DNA of 38,761 nt, taken from Flavobacteriales bacterium. GTDB taxonomy: Bacteria > Bacteroidota > Bacteroidia > Flavobacteriales > Flavobacteriaceae. Made by a program: the position numbers and the translations under genes. Position 1 is the stretch's first letter. Each line of letters begins with the position of its first letter. Positions 1 through 7,881 of the stretch are shown piece after piece. The notes under the pieces were generated by a model. It did not search any database, was not told the DNA's origin, and worked only from the letters and a program-made list of their open reading frames with translations. Location: NCBI GenBank assembly GCA_024229195.1, contig JAAESS010000183.1, forward strand, positions 1 through 38,761, in the 5' to 3' direction.

Positions 1-21
1 GGTATACTTTTCTGTATTCAT
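1..21 (-). CDS. ilvN: Acetolactate synthase small subunit, first 7 codons only (partial)
   Basis: Seven codons of an open frame, ATG then N-T-E-K-Y-T, run off the left edge of the window on the minus strand. The ATG lies 6 bp after the ilvB stop. The small regulatory subunit of acetolactate synthase normally follows ilvB, and in Bacteroidota it starts with a short N-terminus leading into an ACT domain, so ilvN is the natural reading. Only the start is visible, so the call rests on position and spacing rather than on domain content. If right, the product binds the IlvB catalytic subunit and gives valine feedback control. Confidence 0.6.
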
Positions 22-27
22 GTTTTT

Positions 28-1761
28 TTATTTTAATCTGATGTCAGATACACTGGAACCTGTTGGAATCATAGGAAATACATTGTCTTCCATTTCTACG
101 CAAACTTCAAGAAAATAAGATTCTTTTGAAGCTACCATTTCCTTTACTGCTTGTGTAAGATCCTTTCTTTCAGTTACCTTCCTTGCCTTGATACTATACC
201 CTTCCACAATCTTTACAAAATCCGGGTTTGTCATAACAGTAGAAGCATAACGCCCATCAAAAAATAATTCCTGCCACTGCCTTACCATTCCAAGGAACTG
301 ATTGTTCAGTACGACAATTTTTACCGGTGCCTTGGTTTGTAAAATTGTCCCTAATTCCTGGATATTCATTTGAAATCCTCCATCTCCAATAATAGCAATA
401 ACTTCTCTTTCTGGAGCTCCCATCTTTGCACCAATCGCTGCCGGCAATGCAAATCCCATAGTTCCGAGACCACCTGAGGTGACCTTACTTTTGCCTTGTT
501 TGAATTTACTAAATCGACTTGCTATCATTTGATGTTGTCCAACGTCAGAAACGATAACAGCTTCGCCGTCGGTAGCTTTATTGATCGCTACTATGGTTTC
601 AGCCATTGTTAAGCCATCAGCCTTAACATTGATCTGTCCATCAATTACTTCTTTGTATTCTATGTCATATAAGTCATGAAATTCCTGCATCCATTCCTTG
701 TATTGTTTTTTCTCTATCAATGGTAAAATAGCAGAAAGGGTGTCCTTTACGTTCCCTAAAACTGCCACATCAGTTTTTACATTCTTATCTACTTCGGCTG
801 GATCGATCTCAAAATGAACAATCTTAGCTTGTTTTGCATAGGTCTCCAGATTACCGGTAACCCTGTCATCAAATCGCATACCTACTGCAATTAATACATC
901 ACAAGAATTGGTAAGCACATTCGGGGCATAATTACCATGCATACCGACCATACCCACATGGAGTTCGTGGTCAGATGGCAAAGCTGATAAACCTAATAAG
1001 GTTGAAGCAGAAGGAATACCTGCCTTCTCAATAAAATCTTGAAATTCTTTCTCGGCCTTTCCTAAAGTCAATCCTTGACCCCAAACGATAAATGGTTTTT
1101 TTGCTTCATTGATCACTTTCGCTGCCGCAGCAATACTCGTAGGATCCATTTCAGGTATCGGCTTATAACTCCTCACCTCTTTGCAAGTTTCATAAGTAAA
1201 ATCAAGTTCTCCGAATTGGGCATCTTTAGTGATATCAATCAATACCGGACCTGGCCTACCTGACTTGGCAATATAAAATGCTCTTGCCATAACTTCAGGA
1301 ATTTCCGAAGCTTTAGTGATCTGATAATTCCATTTGGTAACCGGAGTAGAAATACTGATGATATCTGTTTCCTGAAAGGCATCACTACCTAAAAGGTGAG
1401 AACCTACTTGTCCTGTAATACATACTAAAGGAGTTGAATCAATTTGCGCATCAGCGATACCGGTAATCAGATTTGTTGCTCCCGGGCCAGAGGTAGCCAC
1501 AGCAACACCAACTTTATCGGTTACTCGGGCATAGCCCTGGGCTGCATGCACAGCTCCTTGTTCATGCCTGGTGAGCACATGATGCAATTCCTTTTCATAT
1601 TTGTAAAATTCATCATAGACAGGCATAATAGCTCCACCTGGATATCCATAAATCAAATCTACACCTTCTTCTAACAAGCATTTTACAACAGCTTCTGCTC
1701 CTGTAATTTTAACACTTTTTGAATTTGTCACTTTATCTGTTGATTTTGTTATTGTTTCCAT
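28..1761 (-). CDS. ilvB: Acetolactate synthase, large catalytic subunit
   Basis: Catalyses the ThDP-dependent condensation of two pyruvates to acetolactate (valine/leucine branch), or of pyruvate with 2-oxobutyrate (isoleucine branch), in the cytoplasm. The 577-residue product has the three-domain layout of the family. The N-terminal PYR domain carries the catalytic Glu67 (in HEQGAVHAAQGYAR) and the GPGATNLITGIADAQ stretch. A central FAD/transhydrogenase-like domain follows. The C-terminal PP domain has the ThDP motif GDGGFQMN ... LNN. I chose the ATG at 1759-1761 (METITK); a TTG three codons upstream keeps the frame open but is less likely. It lies 28 bp after the ilvD stop and 6 bp before the presumed ilvN, so it is co-transcribed with ilvD and should share the leader-peptide attenuator upstream of ilvD. 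Confidence 0.96.
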   Translation of the reverse strand: METITKSTDKVTNSKSVKITGAEAVVKCLLEEGVDLIYGYPGGAIMPVYDEFYKYEKELHHVLTRHEQGAVHAAQGYARVTDKVGVAVATSGPGATNLITGIADAQIDSTPLVCITGQVGSHLLGSDAFQETDIISISTPVTKWNYQITKASEIPEVMARAFYIAKSGRPGPVLIDITKDAQFGELDFTYETCKEVRSYKPIPEMDPTSIAAAAKVINEAKKPFIVWGQGLTLGKAEKEFQDFIEKAGIPSASTLLGLSALPSDHELHVGMVGMHGNYAPNVLTNSCDVLIAVGMRFDDRVTGNLETYAKQAKIVHFEIDPAEVDKNVKTDVAVLGNVKDTLSAILPLIEKKQYKEWMQEFHDLYDIEYKEVIDGQINVKADGLTMAETIVAINKATDGEAVIVSDVGQHQMIASRFSKFKQGKSKVTSGGLGTMGFALPAAIGAKMGAPEREVIAIIGDGGFQMNIQELGTILQTKAPVKIVVLNNQFLGMVRQWQELFFDGRYASTVMTNPDFVKIVEGYSIKARKVTERKDLTQAVKEMVASKESYFLEVCVEMEDNVFPMIPTGSSVSDIRLK

Positions 1762-1789
1762 AAATAACAATTTTAATGTTTATTATCGC

Positions 1790-3475
1790 TTAAAACTTGT
1801 CGGTTACGCAACCTTCGGATGCGGATGAAACAGTTTTTGCATATTTATATAATATTCCCTTTGAATGTTTGGGAGCCGGCTCCTTCCATAGGGCTCTTCT
1901 ATTCTTAATTTCTTCTTCAGAAAGCTCCGCATTAATTGAATTGTTTGCAGCATCAATCGTGATCATATCGCCATCTTTTAACAGTCCTATCAATCCACCT
2001 GACTGAGCTTCTGGAGTGATATGGCCCACTACAAATCCGTGTGTACCACCTGAGAAACGCCCATCTGTGATCAAGGCAACTGTCTTACCAAGACCCGCTC
2101 CCATAATCATAGAAGTTGGCTTTAACATTTCAGGCATTCCAGGACCTCCTCTTGGTCCAACATAACGGATCACAACTACATCTCCTTTAGAAACCTTGCC
2201 TGCTCCTATACCGTCATTGGCTTCTTGCTCTCCATCAAAAACTACTGCCTTTCCTTTAAAGAGATTTCCCTCCTTGCCGCTTATTTTAGCAACGCCGCCT
2301 TCAGCAGCGAGGTTTCCAAAAAGAATCTGCAAATTACCAGAAGACTTTAGTGGATGATCCGTGCTGTGAATCACCTGTTGATCATCTTCAAAACTCAGAG
2401 GTTTCACATCTTTTAAATTTTCAGCCAAAGTTTTTCCGGTTACTGTCATGCAATCGCCATGCAGGTAACCACCTTCCAGTAAATATTTCATAACAGCTGG
2501 AGTTCCTCCAACACCATGAACATCTTCCATCAAGTATTCACCACTTGGCTTAAGATCAGCGATCAAGGGTGTTCTGTCACTTACTCTTTGAAAATCATCT
2601 AGTGTAAAATCAATACCCGCAGCATGCGCTATAGCCAGATAATGTAGTACGGCATTAGTCGATCCTCCTAGGGCATTCACCAAGGCAACGGCATTCTCCA
2701 AGGATTTTTTTGTGATGATATCTAAAGGTTTTAAATCAAGCTCAAGTAAATTTCTTACTGCCGCAGCAATTCTTTCACTTTCATTACCCTTGTGAGGGTT
2801 TTCAGCTGGTATAGAAGAATTGTATGGTAGGGCAAAACCAAGTGCCTCAATAGAAGACGCCATAGTATTTGCCGTGTACATTCCTCCGCAAGCACCTGCT
2901 CCCGGAATTGCACGTTTGATGATTTCCTTATATTCCTCATCTGAGATATCTCCTGAAATTTTTTGGCCCAAGGCCTCAAAGGCTGAAACAATATTTAATT
3001 TCTTTCCCTTGTAATTTCCTGAGGCTATTGTTCCTCCATAAACCATCAACGAAGGTCGATTCAATCGAAGCATGGCCATTATAGCTCCTGGCATATTCTT
3101 ATCACACCCAACAACTGACACAAGTGCATCATAACTTTGGGCATTCATCACTACTTCTATGGAATCTGCAATAATATCTCTTGACGGTAATGAATAATTC
3201 ATTCCGCTGGTCCCCATTGATATACCATCACTCACGCCAATCGTATTGAAGATCAGACCAACCTGTCCTTTCTTATTTACCTCCTCTTTGATACCTGCAG
3301 CCAAATGGTTCAAATGCATATTACAGGGATTACCATCATAGCCTGTACTTGCAATACCTACCTGTGGTTTCTGCATATCCTCATCATTCAAACCTACTGC
3401 GTAAAGCATGGCCTGAGCCGCTGGTTGGGTTGCATCCTGTGTTAATCTTTGACTGTACTTATTTAAACGCTTCAT
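1790..3475 (-). CDS. ilvD: Dihydroxy-acid dehydratase
   Basis: Dehydrates 2,3-dihydroxy-isovalerate and 2,3-dihydroxy-3-methylvalerate to the keto acids that precede valine/leucine and isoleucine. At 561 residues it has the usual IlvD/Edd length. Three cysteines fit iron-sulfur ligands: Cys51 (GNPCNMH), Cys124 (GCDKNMPG) and Cys196 ([14 protein letters not shown]). The spacing with Cys51 present resembles the [2Fe-2S] class more than the oxygen-labile [4Fe-4S] E. coli type, which is an inference from family knowledge. The C-terminal signature [19 protein letters not shown] is present. The ATG at 3473-3475 has no clear Shine-Dalgarno sequence, as is usual in Bacteroidota. It is the first structural gene of the ilvD-ilvB-ilvN operon, about 200 nt downstream of an Ile/Val leader-peptide attenuator. 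Confidence 0.97.
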   Translation of the reverse strand: MKRLNKYSQRLTQDATQPAAQAMLYAVGLNDEDMQKPQVGIASTGYDGNPCNMHLNHLAAGIKEEVNKKGQVGLIFNTIGVSDGISMGTSGMNYSLPSRDIIADSIEVVMNAQSYDALVSVVGCDKNMPGAIMAMLRLNRPSLMVYGGTIASGNYKGKKLNIVSAFEALGQKISGDISDEEYKEIIKRAIPGAGACGGMYTANTMASSIEALGFALPYNSSIPAENPHKGNESERIAAAVRNLLELDLKPLDIITKKSLENAVALVNALGGSTNAVLHYLAIAHAAGIDFTLDDFQRVSDRTPLIADLKPSGEYLMEDVHGVGGTPAVMKYLLEGGYLHGDCMTVTGKTLAENLKDVKPLSFEDDQQVIHSTDHPLKSSGNLQILFGNLAAEGGVAKISGKEGNLFKGKAVVFDGEQEANDGIGAGKVSKGDVVVIRYVGPRGGPGMPEMLKPTSMIMGAGLGKTVALITDGRFSGGTHGFVVGHITPEAQSGGLIGLLKDGDMITIDAANNSINAELSEEEIKNRRALWKEPAPKHSKGILYKYAKTVSSASEGCVTDKF

Positions 3476-3672
3476 TAAGAGAAAAGATAAATTTTAACGT
3501 GTTGATATTCTTTTAGAGAATATTCTTATTTCTTACATATTCTACAAAAATAAACAGGCTTTCTCCTACTAGCGGATTCTTATTTATTTTATTACAACAT
3601 TCAAGTGTGCCTGAAATTCACTTAAGTACTGATTATTAGATTTTTAAACACTCTAATTTACAAGGTTTAAAC
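3476..3672 (-). other. ilvD 5' untranslated region downstream of the attenuator
   Basis: About 200 bases between the attenuator U-tract and the ilvD ATG with no plausible reading frame. On the minus strand it contains one perfect Bacteroidota -7 box, TATTTTTG (plus-strand CAAAAATA at 3545-3552), about 70 bp before ilvD. No TTG sits at the expected -33 distance, so this is only a possible secondary promoter that would bypass the attenuator. The region is otherwise AT-rich and without strong hairpins. Confidence 0.4.
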
Positions 3673-3699
3673 AAAAAAAAACCTCCCGAATGGAAGGTT
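3673..3699 (-). terminator. Rho-independent attenuator terminator in the ilvD leader
   Basis: On the minus strand, AACCTTCC (3699-3692), a 4-nt loop ATTC, then GGGAGGTT (3687-3680) form an 8-bp stem with one G-T wobble, followed directly by a run of T down to 3673. It lies between the leader peptide and ilvD, so it would end transcription before the operon. Its 3' arm (CGGGAGGT, 3688-3681) can instead pair with ATCTCCCG inside the leader peptide gene (3745-3738), giving the mutually exclusive antiterminator expected of a translation-coupled attenuator. Confidence 0.85.
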
Positions 3700-3726
3700 C
3701 ACATGTTTATACAGCATTAGTTCTTC

Positions 3727-3792
3727 CTAATCAATCGCGGGAGATGTAAAAATAATAATGACTGCTGATATGTTAGATTGTTTTTGTTGCAT
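3727..3792 (-). CDS. Ile/Val-rich leader peptide of the ilvDBN operon
   Basis: A 21-codon frame begins with ATG at 3790-3792 (MQQK...) and stops at TAG 3727-3729. It contains the run I-S-A-V-I-I-I-F, with codons ATA, GTC, ATT, ATT, ATT, and one more ATT before the end: five Ile and one Val in 21 residues, no Leu. It sits 27 nt upstream of a terminator hairpin and upstream of ilvD, the arrangement of ribosome-mediated attenuators such as ilvL. The bases ATCTCCCG, which can pair with the terminator 3' arm, start 6 nt after the last ATT of the run. A ribosome stalled on the first Ile codon would just leave them free, while a ribosome finishing at TAG would cover them. The function of the peptide is regulatory; its sequence beyond the control codons probably does not matter. 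Confidence 0.85.
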   Translation of the reverse strand: MQQKQSNISAVIIIFTSPAID

Positions 3793-3821
3793 TGTGAGTC
3801 TAATAAGTAAAACTAATAATT

Positions 3822-5366
3822 TTATTTGTACTGAATACTTGATTTTTTTCTAATTATTGATTCAACTGATACATTATCAATTTTACTCTCTAACCATGAA
3901 ATTATATCCAGATACATAAAGGATCTTTTTTCATATGGATGATTTTCAAAAACTTTTAATTCACTGTGCAATTCTTTAAAAGCATTTTTTAATTCATGAG
4001 GGTAAATATTGCTCAGATTCCTTAAAAAGGTGATGATTCTTTGCTGCACCAAATGAAGTTCGTTCATTTTGATCAAAAATTTATAGGTCGATTTGATCAA
4101 AGCTTCGAGATTCTGATCCAAGCCTGCCTCGTAATGGGCAATAAGGTTCAAAATTCTGGTAAAACAAAGCAAGTCTTCCCGCATCCCTAATTGTTTGTTT
4201 TTTATGATCTTTTCAAGATAAAAAATACTCTTTTCATAATTTGATGCTCCAAAATACAAGCTGGCAAATTTATAATAGAAAACCATGACATGATGTTCAT
4301 CGATTTTTGATCGATGACTTTCAATCTCCTCCAGAACTTCAGGAATTATGCTAATGCCAAGGTTAAAATCACCTTCTAAAAAATACAAGTTGATTTTATT
4401 GAGATAGAGATATAAAAATGCCAATGACTCTGTATTCTCATTGATCAGAAAATTTTGATTGTTCAGTTCTTCCTCAAAAAAATTCAAAGTAGATCTGAAT
4501 TTTGTCAAATGTTGAACCAAAAACAATGATTCCAGCAAATAATTGATCCCTTTTAAATAAAAAACAGGATTACTTTTTTTCATTTGAGGGTTGTAATAGA
4601 ACAAGTCGACCCATTTCTGAGCATAGCGATATCCGGAAACAAAATCTTGGGTAATAAAACTGTACCATAGATAAGCCTTGTACAAATAAAGCCTTTCGAT
4701 TACCCCTAAGTTCTTGATATTATATTCGGGTAACAATTTCTTAAAACAGGAACGAACCTCATCAAAATCCTTGTCATTACTTACATATCCTTTTTTAAGA
4801 AGCATACTGTATAGTTGTATGGAGAGATTTGATAACTTACTCAGCATTAACGTCTTTTCTCCCAAATCTTTAGACTGAAGAATCAAATCATCTGCCCTAC
4901 TGCTTAAGCTTCTGGTAATGTATTGCGATTCTACTACTTTTTCCAATTCAACAATGCTAAAAGCCAGCGTTGAATCTTCATTGTTCAATGCAATTCCTTT
5001 GGCTTTATCCAAAATCTTAAGGCTCTGTTTGTGAAGACCTTTATTAAATAAAATTGTCGCAAAATCCAACTGTTCTCTCACCTGCATCTTTGCATTCTGA
5101 TGGATTGGATTTAGTTTCAGACTAACCAGAATTTGTCTGTATAAATGGGCTTTTGAATTTGAAAGTTGCTGCTTCTTGATATTTGTTTTTAATAGAATCT
5201 GCTTTTCATCGAATTCATCAAGTTTATCCAACACAGAAAACAGCGCAATAAAATTCTTTTCAGAATTTCCGCCCAGTCTTCCTGCGTACAATTTAAACTG
5301 TCTTTTTTCGGATTTGGTCAAGGATTTTACCAATAAAAAAAGAGCGTCTGTTTTCTCCATAGACAT
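3822..5366 (-). CDS. Conserved helical (TPR-like) protein of unknown function
   Basis: The 514-residue product has no signal peptide, no membrane segment and no catalytic motif I recognise. It opens with a Lys-rich segment around LVKSLTKSEKRQFKLY, which resembles the start of uncharacterised Bacteroidota proteins. The rest is almost wholly predicted helix rich in Leu, Tyr, Lys and Asn, with repeat-like stretches such as FNKGLHKQSLKILDKAKGIA and ASNYEKSIFYLEKII that resemble degenerate tetratricopeptide units. A protein-protein scaffold is an inference. Two starts are possible, ATG at 5364-5366 or ATG two codons later (MEKTDALF), with no ribosome site to decide. It is divergent from leuA and stands upstream of the ilv leader on the same strand, 29 bp from the leader ATG, so read-through into the ilv operon is possible. 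Confidence 0.8.
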   Translation of the reverse strand: MSMEKTDALFLLVKSLTKSEKRQFKLYAGRLGGNSEKNFIALFSVLDKLDEFDEKQILLKTNIKKQQLSNSKAHLYRQILVSLKLNPIHQNAKMQVREQLDFATILFNKGLHKQSLKILDKAKGIALNNEDSTLAFSIVELEKVVESQYITRSLSSRADDLILQSKDLGEKTLMLSKLSNLSIQLYSMLLKKGYVSNDKDFDEVRSCFKKLLPEYNIKNLGVIERLYLYKAYLWYSFITQDFVSGYRYAQKWVDLFYYNPQMKKSNPVFYLKGINYLLESLFLVQHLTKFRSTLNFFEEELNNQNFLINENTESLAFLYLYLNKINLYFLEGDFNLGISIIPEVLEEIESHRSKIDEHHVMVFYYKFASLYFGASNYEKSIFYLEKIIKNKQLGMREDLLCFTRILNLIAHYEAGLDQNLEALIKSTYKFLIKMNELHLVQQRIITFLRNLSNIYPHELKNAFKELHSELKVFENHPYEKRSFMYLDIISWLESKIDNVSVESIIRKKSSIQYK

Positions 5367-5386
5367 CGTAATAAAATGGTGTTAAC

Positions 5387-5414
5387 TATCTGTAAGCATG
5401 CATTTTAACAGATA
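5387..5414. repeat. Inverted repeat in the divergent leuA / unknown-gene intergenic region
   Basis: TATCTGT (5387-5393) and ACAGATA (5408-5414) form perfect 7-bp arms around a 14-bp spacer that includes the palindrome GCATGC. The repeat lies just upstream of the 514-residue gene and about 100 bp upstream of leuA, a position that could serve as an operator for either. There is no T-tract, so it is not a terminator. Chance occurrence in AT-rich DNA is possible. Confidence 0.3.
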
Positions 5415-5476
5415 TGGAAATAATTTGAATGTAGTAAACATCTCAAAGAAAATCCACAACTTTATTGATTTCCATT

Positions 5477-5484
5477 TAATTTTG
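5477..5484 (+). promoter_or_regulatory. Candidate -7 box of the leuAB promoter
   Basis: TAATTTTG matches the Bacteroidota -7 consensus TAnnTTTG exactly and lies 31 bp before the leuA ATG. No TTG is found at the usual -33 spacing, so the match is supported by position only. No leader peptide with Leu codons and no terminator hairpin were found between it and leuA, so unlike ilvD this operon shows no attenuator. Confidence 0.4.
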
Positions 5485-5515
5485 ATTATTCAAAAGTGAT
5501 AAAAATAATTTAATA

Positions 5516-6691
5516 ATGAGCAAAAATCAAGTCCAAATATTCGACACAACCCTTAGAGATGGAGAGCAAGTGCCTGGTTGTAAGTTAAATACGCCAGAAA
5601 AACTAATCATAGCAGAGCGATTAGATGAACTGGGTGTGGATATTATAGAAGCTGGATTTCCAATATCAAGTCCTGGTGATTTTAACTCTGTTGTTGAGAT
5701 TTCCAAATTGGTCAAAAATGCTACCGTTTGTGGCTTGACCCGAGCAAATATGAAAGACATTGATGCGGCCGGAGAAGCTTTAAAGCACGCTATCCGTCCA
5801 AGAATTCATACAGGTATTGGTACTTCTGCATCTCATATCAAATACAAATTCAACTCTACACCCGAGAAGATCATCGAAAGAGCCGTAGATGCTGTAAAAT
5901 ATGCCAAAACATATGTTGAGGATATCGAATTTTATGCGGAAGACGCAGGAAGAACAGATAATGTTTTTCTCGCAAAAATCTGTGAGGAAGTGATTAAAGT
6001 TGGGGCAACAGTTTTAAACATTCCCGATACAACCGGTTATTGTTTACCGGAAGAGTATGGAGCCAAAATGAAATATTTGATGGAAAACGTCAAAGGCATA
6101 GAAAATGTAACATTATCATGTCACTGTCACAATGATCTCGGATTGGCAACTGCAAATTCTATAGCCGGTGTACAAAATGGAGCACGACAGATTGAATGTA
6201 CGATCAATGGATTGGGTGAAAGAGCCGGTAATACCGCTTTAGAGGAAGTAGTGATGATATTAAAACAACATCCCTACCTAGATCTTGACACGAATATCAA
6301 TACGCAATTATTGTACAGCACCTCTCAAATGGTACAGCACCATATGGGAATTCTGGTACAACCGAATAAGGCTGTGGTAGGAGAAAATGCCTTTGCCCAC
6401 AGTTCTGGGATACATCAGGACGGAGTTATCAAAAACAGAGCAACTTATGAGATCATGGATCCTGCTGATGTTGGAGTCAATGAGTCTTCAATTGTCTTGA
6501 CGGCCAGAAGTGGAAGAGCTGCATTGGCCTACAGAGCAAAAAAAATAGGTTTTGATCTGACTAAAATTGAACTTGACCAAGTTTATCCTGAATTCTTAAA
6601 AACCGCTGACAGCATGAAAGAAGTTGGAGATCAGGATATAGAAATAATTATAAAGAACGTAAGAGTGAAAACTAATAAAATAGCTTCTTAA
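5516..6691 (+). CDS. leuA: 2-isopropylmalate synthase, short form without C-terminal regulatory domain
   Basis: Condenses acetyl-CoA with 2-oxoisovalerate, the first step committed to leucine. The TIM-barrel HMGL-like domain is complete: [10 protein letters not shown] (residues 9-18, metal and substrate site), the metal-binding pair HCH at 203-205 in [15 protein letters not shown], and [15 protein letters not shown] subdomain with [13 protein letters not shown] follows. The chain ends at 391 residues, about 110-130 short of the common bacterial LeuA, so the C-terminal leucine-binding dimer domain is absent. That suggests it is not inhibited by leucine in the usual way, though short forms occur in Flavobacteriia. 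Homocitrate or citramalate synthase are alternatives in the same family; leuB 11 bp downstream favours LeuA. First gene of a leuAB pair. Confidence 0.88.
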   Translation: MSKNQVQIFDTTLRDGEQVPGCKLNTPEKLIIAERLDELGVDIIEAGFPISSPGDFNSVVEISKLVKNATVCGLTRANMKDIDAAGEALKHAIRPRIHTGIGTSASHIKYKFNSTPEKIIERAVDAVKYAKTYVEDIEFYAEDAGRTDNVFLAKICEEVIKVGATVLNIPDTTGYCLPEEYGAKMKYLMENVKGIENVTLSCHCHNDLGLATANSIAGVQNGARQIECTINGLGERAGNTALEEVVMILKQHPYLDLDTNINTQLLYSTSQMVQHHMGILVQPNKAVVGENAFAHSSGIHQDGVIKNRATYEIMDPADVGVNESSIVLTARSGRAALAYRAKKIGFDLTKIELDQVYPEFLKTADSMKEVGDQDIEIIIKNVRVKTNKIAS

Positions 6692-6702
6692 TAACTATAG
6701 GA

Positions 6703-7821
6703 ATGAAATTAAAGATCGCTGTTTTATCTGGAGATGGTATCGGACCTGAGGTCTGTGAACAAGGTGTCAAAGTACTCAAAGCAATTGAAAAAAAATTTAA
6801 GCATCAATTCACTTTTGTAGATGGACATGTAGGAGGTGCTGCTCTCGATACCAAAGGTGTTCCCTTGCCTGATGAGACGCTGGATATTTGTTTAAACGCC
6901 GATGCGATTCTATTTGGTGCTATTGGTGATCCCAAATTCGAAAATAGTCCGGATGTAAAAATAAGGCCTGAAGAAGGTTTACTCAAACTGAGAAAAGAAT
7001 TGGGCTTATTTGCTAATATAAGACCCTTAAAGGTTTTCGAACCTTTAGTTCATAAGTCACCTATCAAAGAAAAGGTGATCAAGAATACTGATTTTATTAT
7101 TTTCAGAGAATTAACCGGTGGTATTTATTACGGAGAAAAAAGTACTAGTTCCGATGGTAATTCAGCTATGGATACTTCTCATTACAGCATTGAAGAAATT
7201 GATCGTGTCGCTCATATGGCTTTTAAATCGGCTAAAAGCAGACGAAAAAAATTAACCTTGATCGATAAGGCCAATGTACTTGAAACATCAAGGCTTTGGA
7301 GAAAGAGAGTTAAAGAACTTGCAAAACAGTATCCTGATGTAGACGTAAATTATCTTTATGTCGACAATGCTGCCATGAAGATCATCGTTAACCCCAGACA
7401 GTTTGATGTTATACTGACAGAAAATTTATTCGGTGATATCATTTCAGATGAAGCCAGCGTAATTTCTGGATCAATAGGTCTGCTTGCTTCTACTTCTATT
7501 GGTGAAAAATCTGTACTTTTTGAACCCATTCACGGTTCATTTCCTGAAATGAAAGGAAAGAACTTAGCCAATCCATTGGCCACTATTTTATCAACTGCCC
7601 TCCTACTCGAGCACTTTAAATTATATGAGGAGGCTGATGCGATTAAGAATGCTGTTGAAAAATCAATTGAACATCATATCACAACACCTGATATCAATTC
7701 CACAAAGAAATTTGCACACACTTCATCTGTGGGAGATTTTATATCTGAATACATCAATGATAAAAAAAATATACTCTATTATATGGAGAATATTTCACTC
7801 GGACAATCTACGATCATTTAG
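6703..7821 (+). CDS. leuB: 3-isopropylmalate dehydrogenase
   Basis: NAD-dependent oxidative decarboxylation of 3-isopropylmalate to 2-oxoisocaproate, the third leucine step. The 372-residue product has the iso-dehydrogenase fold: N-terminal LSGDGIGPEV, the substrate-binding arginines around RPEEGLLKLRKELGLFANIRP, catalytic Tyr in GGIYYGEK, catalytic Lys in LIDKANVLETSRLW, and the metal-binding signature NLFGDIISDEASVISGSIG. The NAD site GSFPEMKGKNLANP is NAD-type. A short tail of about 16 residues after SEYINDKK has no obvious role. It starts 11 bp after leuA, clearly in one operon. The isomerase subunits leuC and leuD, which usually sit with these genes, are not in the window. Confidence 0.96.
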   Translation: MKLKIAVLSGDGIGPEVCEQGVKVLKAIEKKFKHQFTFVDGHVGGAALDTKGVPLPDETLDICLNADAILFGAIGDPKFENSPDVKIRPEEGLLKLRKELGLFANIRPLKVFEPLVHKSPIKEKVIKNTDFIIFRELTGGIYYGEKSTSSDGNSAMDTSHYSIEEIDRVAHMAFKSAKSRRKKLTLIDKANVLETSRLWRKRVKELAKQYPDVDVNYLYVDNAAMKIIVNPRQFDVILTENLFGDIISDEASVISGSIGLLASTSIGEKSVLFEPIHGSFPEMKGKNLANPLATILSTALLLEHFKLYEEADAIKNAVEKSIEHHITTPDINSTKKFAHTSSVGDFISEYINDKKNILYYMENISLGQSTII

Positions 7822-7835
7822 TTATCTTTAAAGCC

Positions 7836-7857
7836 GCAATCTCATCTTGAGACTTGC
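7836..7857 (+). other. Intercistronic stem-loop between leuB and the nitroreductase gene
   Basis: GCAATCTCA, loop TCT, TGAGACTTGC pair over nine positions with a single bulged C. It starts 14 bp after the leuB stop and ends 24 bp before the next ATG. No T-tract follows on either strand, so a classical terminator is unlikely; it could stabilise the leuAB message or separate the two genes. Confidence 0.35.
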
Positions 7858-7881
7858 AAGAAAAATTGAAAAATCACAGAT

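Noticed and set aside
5378-5410. Short frame ATGGTGTTA... upstream of leuA as a leucine leader peptide
   Set aside because: Ten codons with a single Leu and no following terminator hairpin, so there is no attenuator logic.
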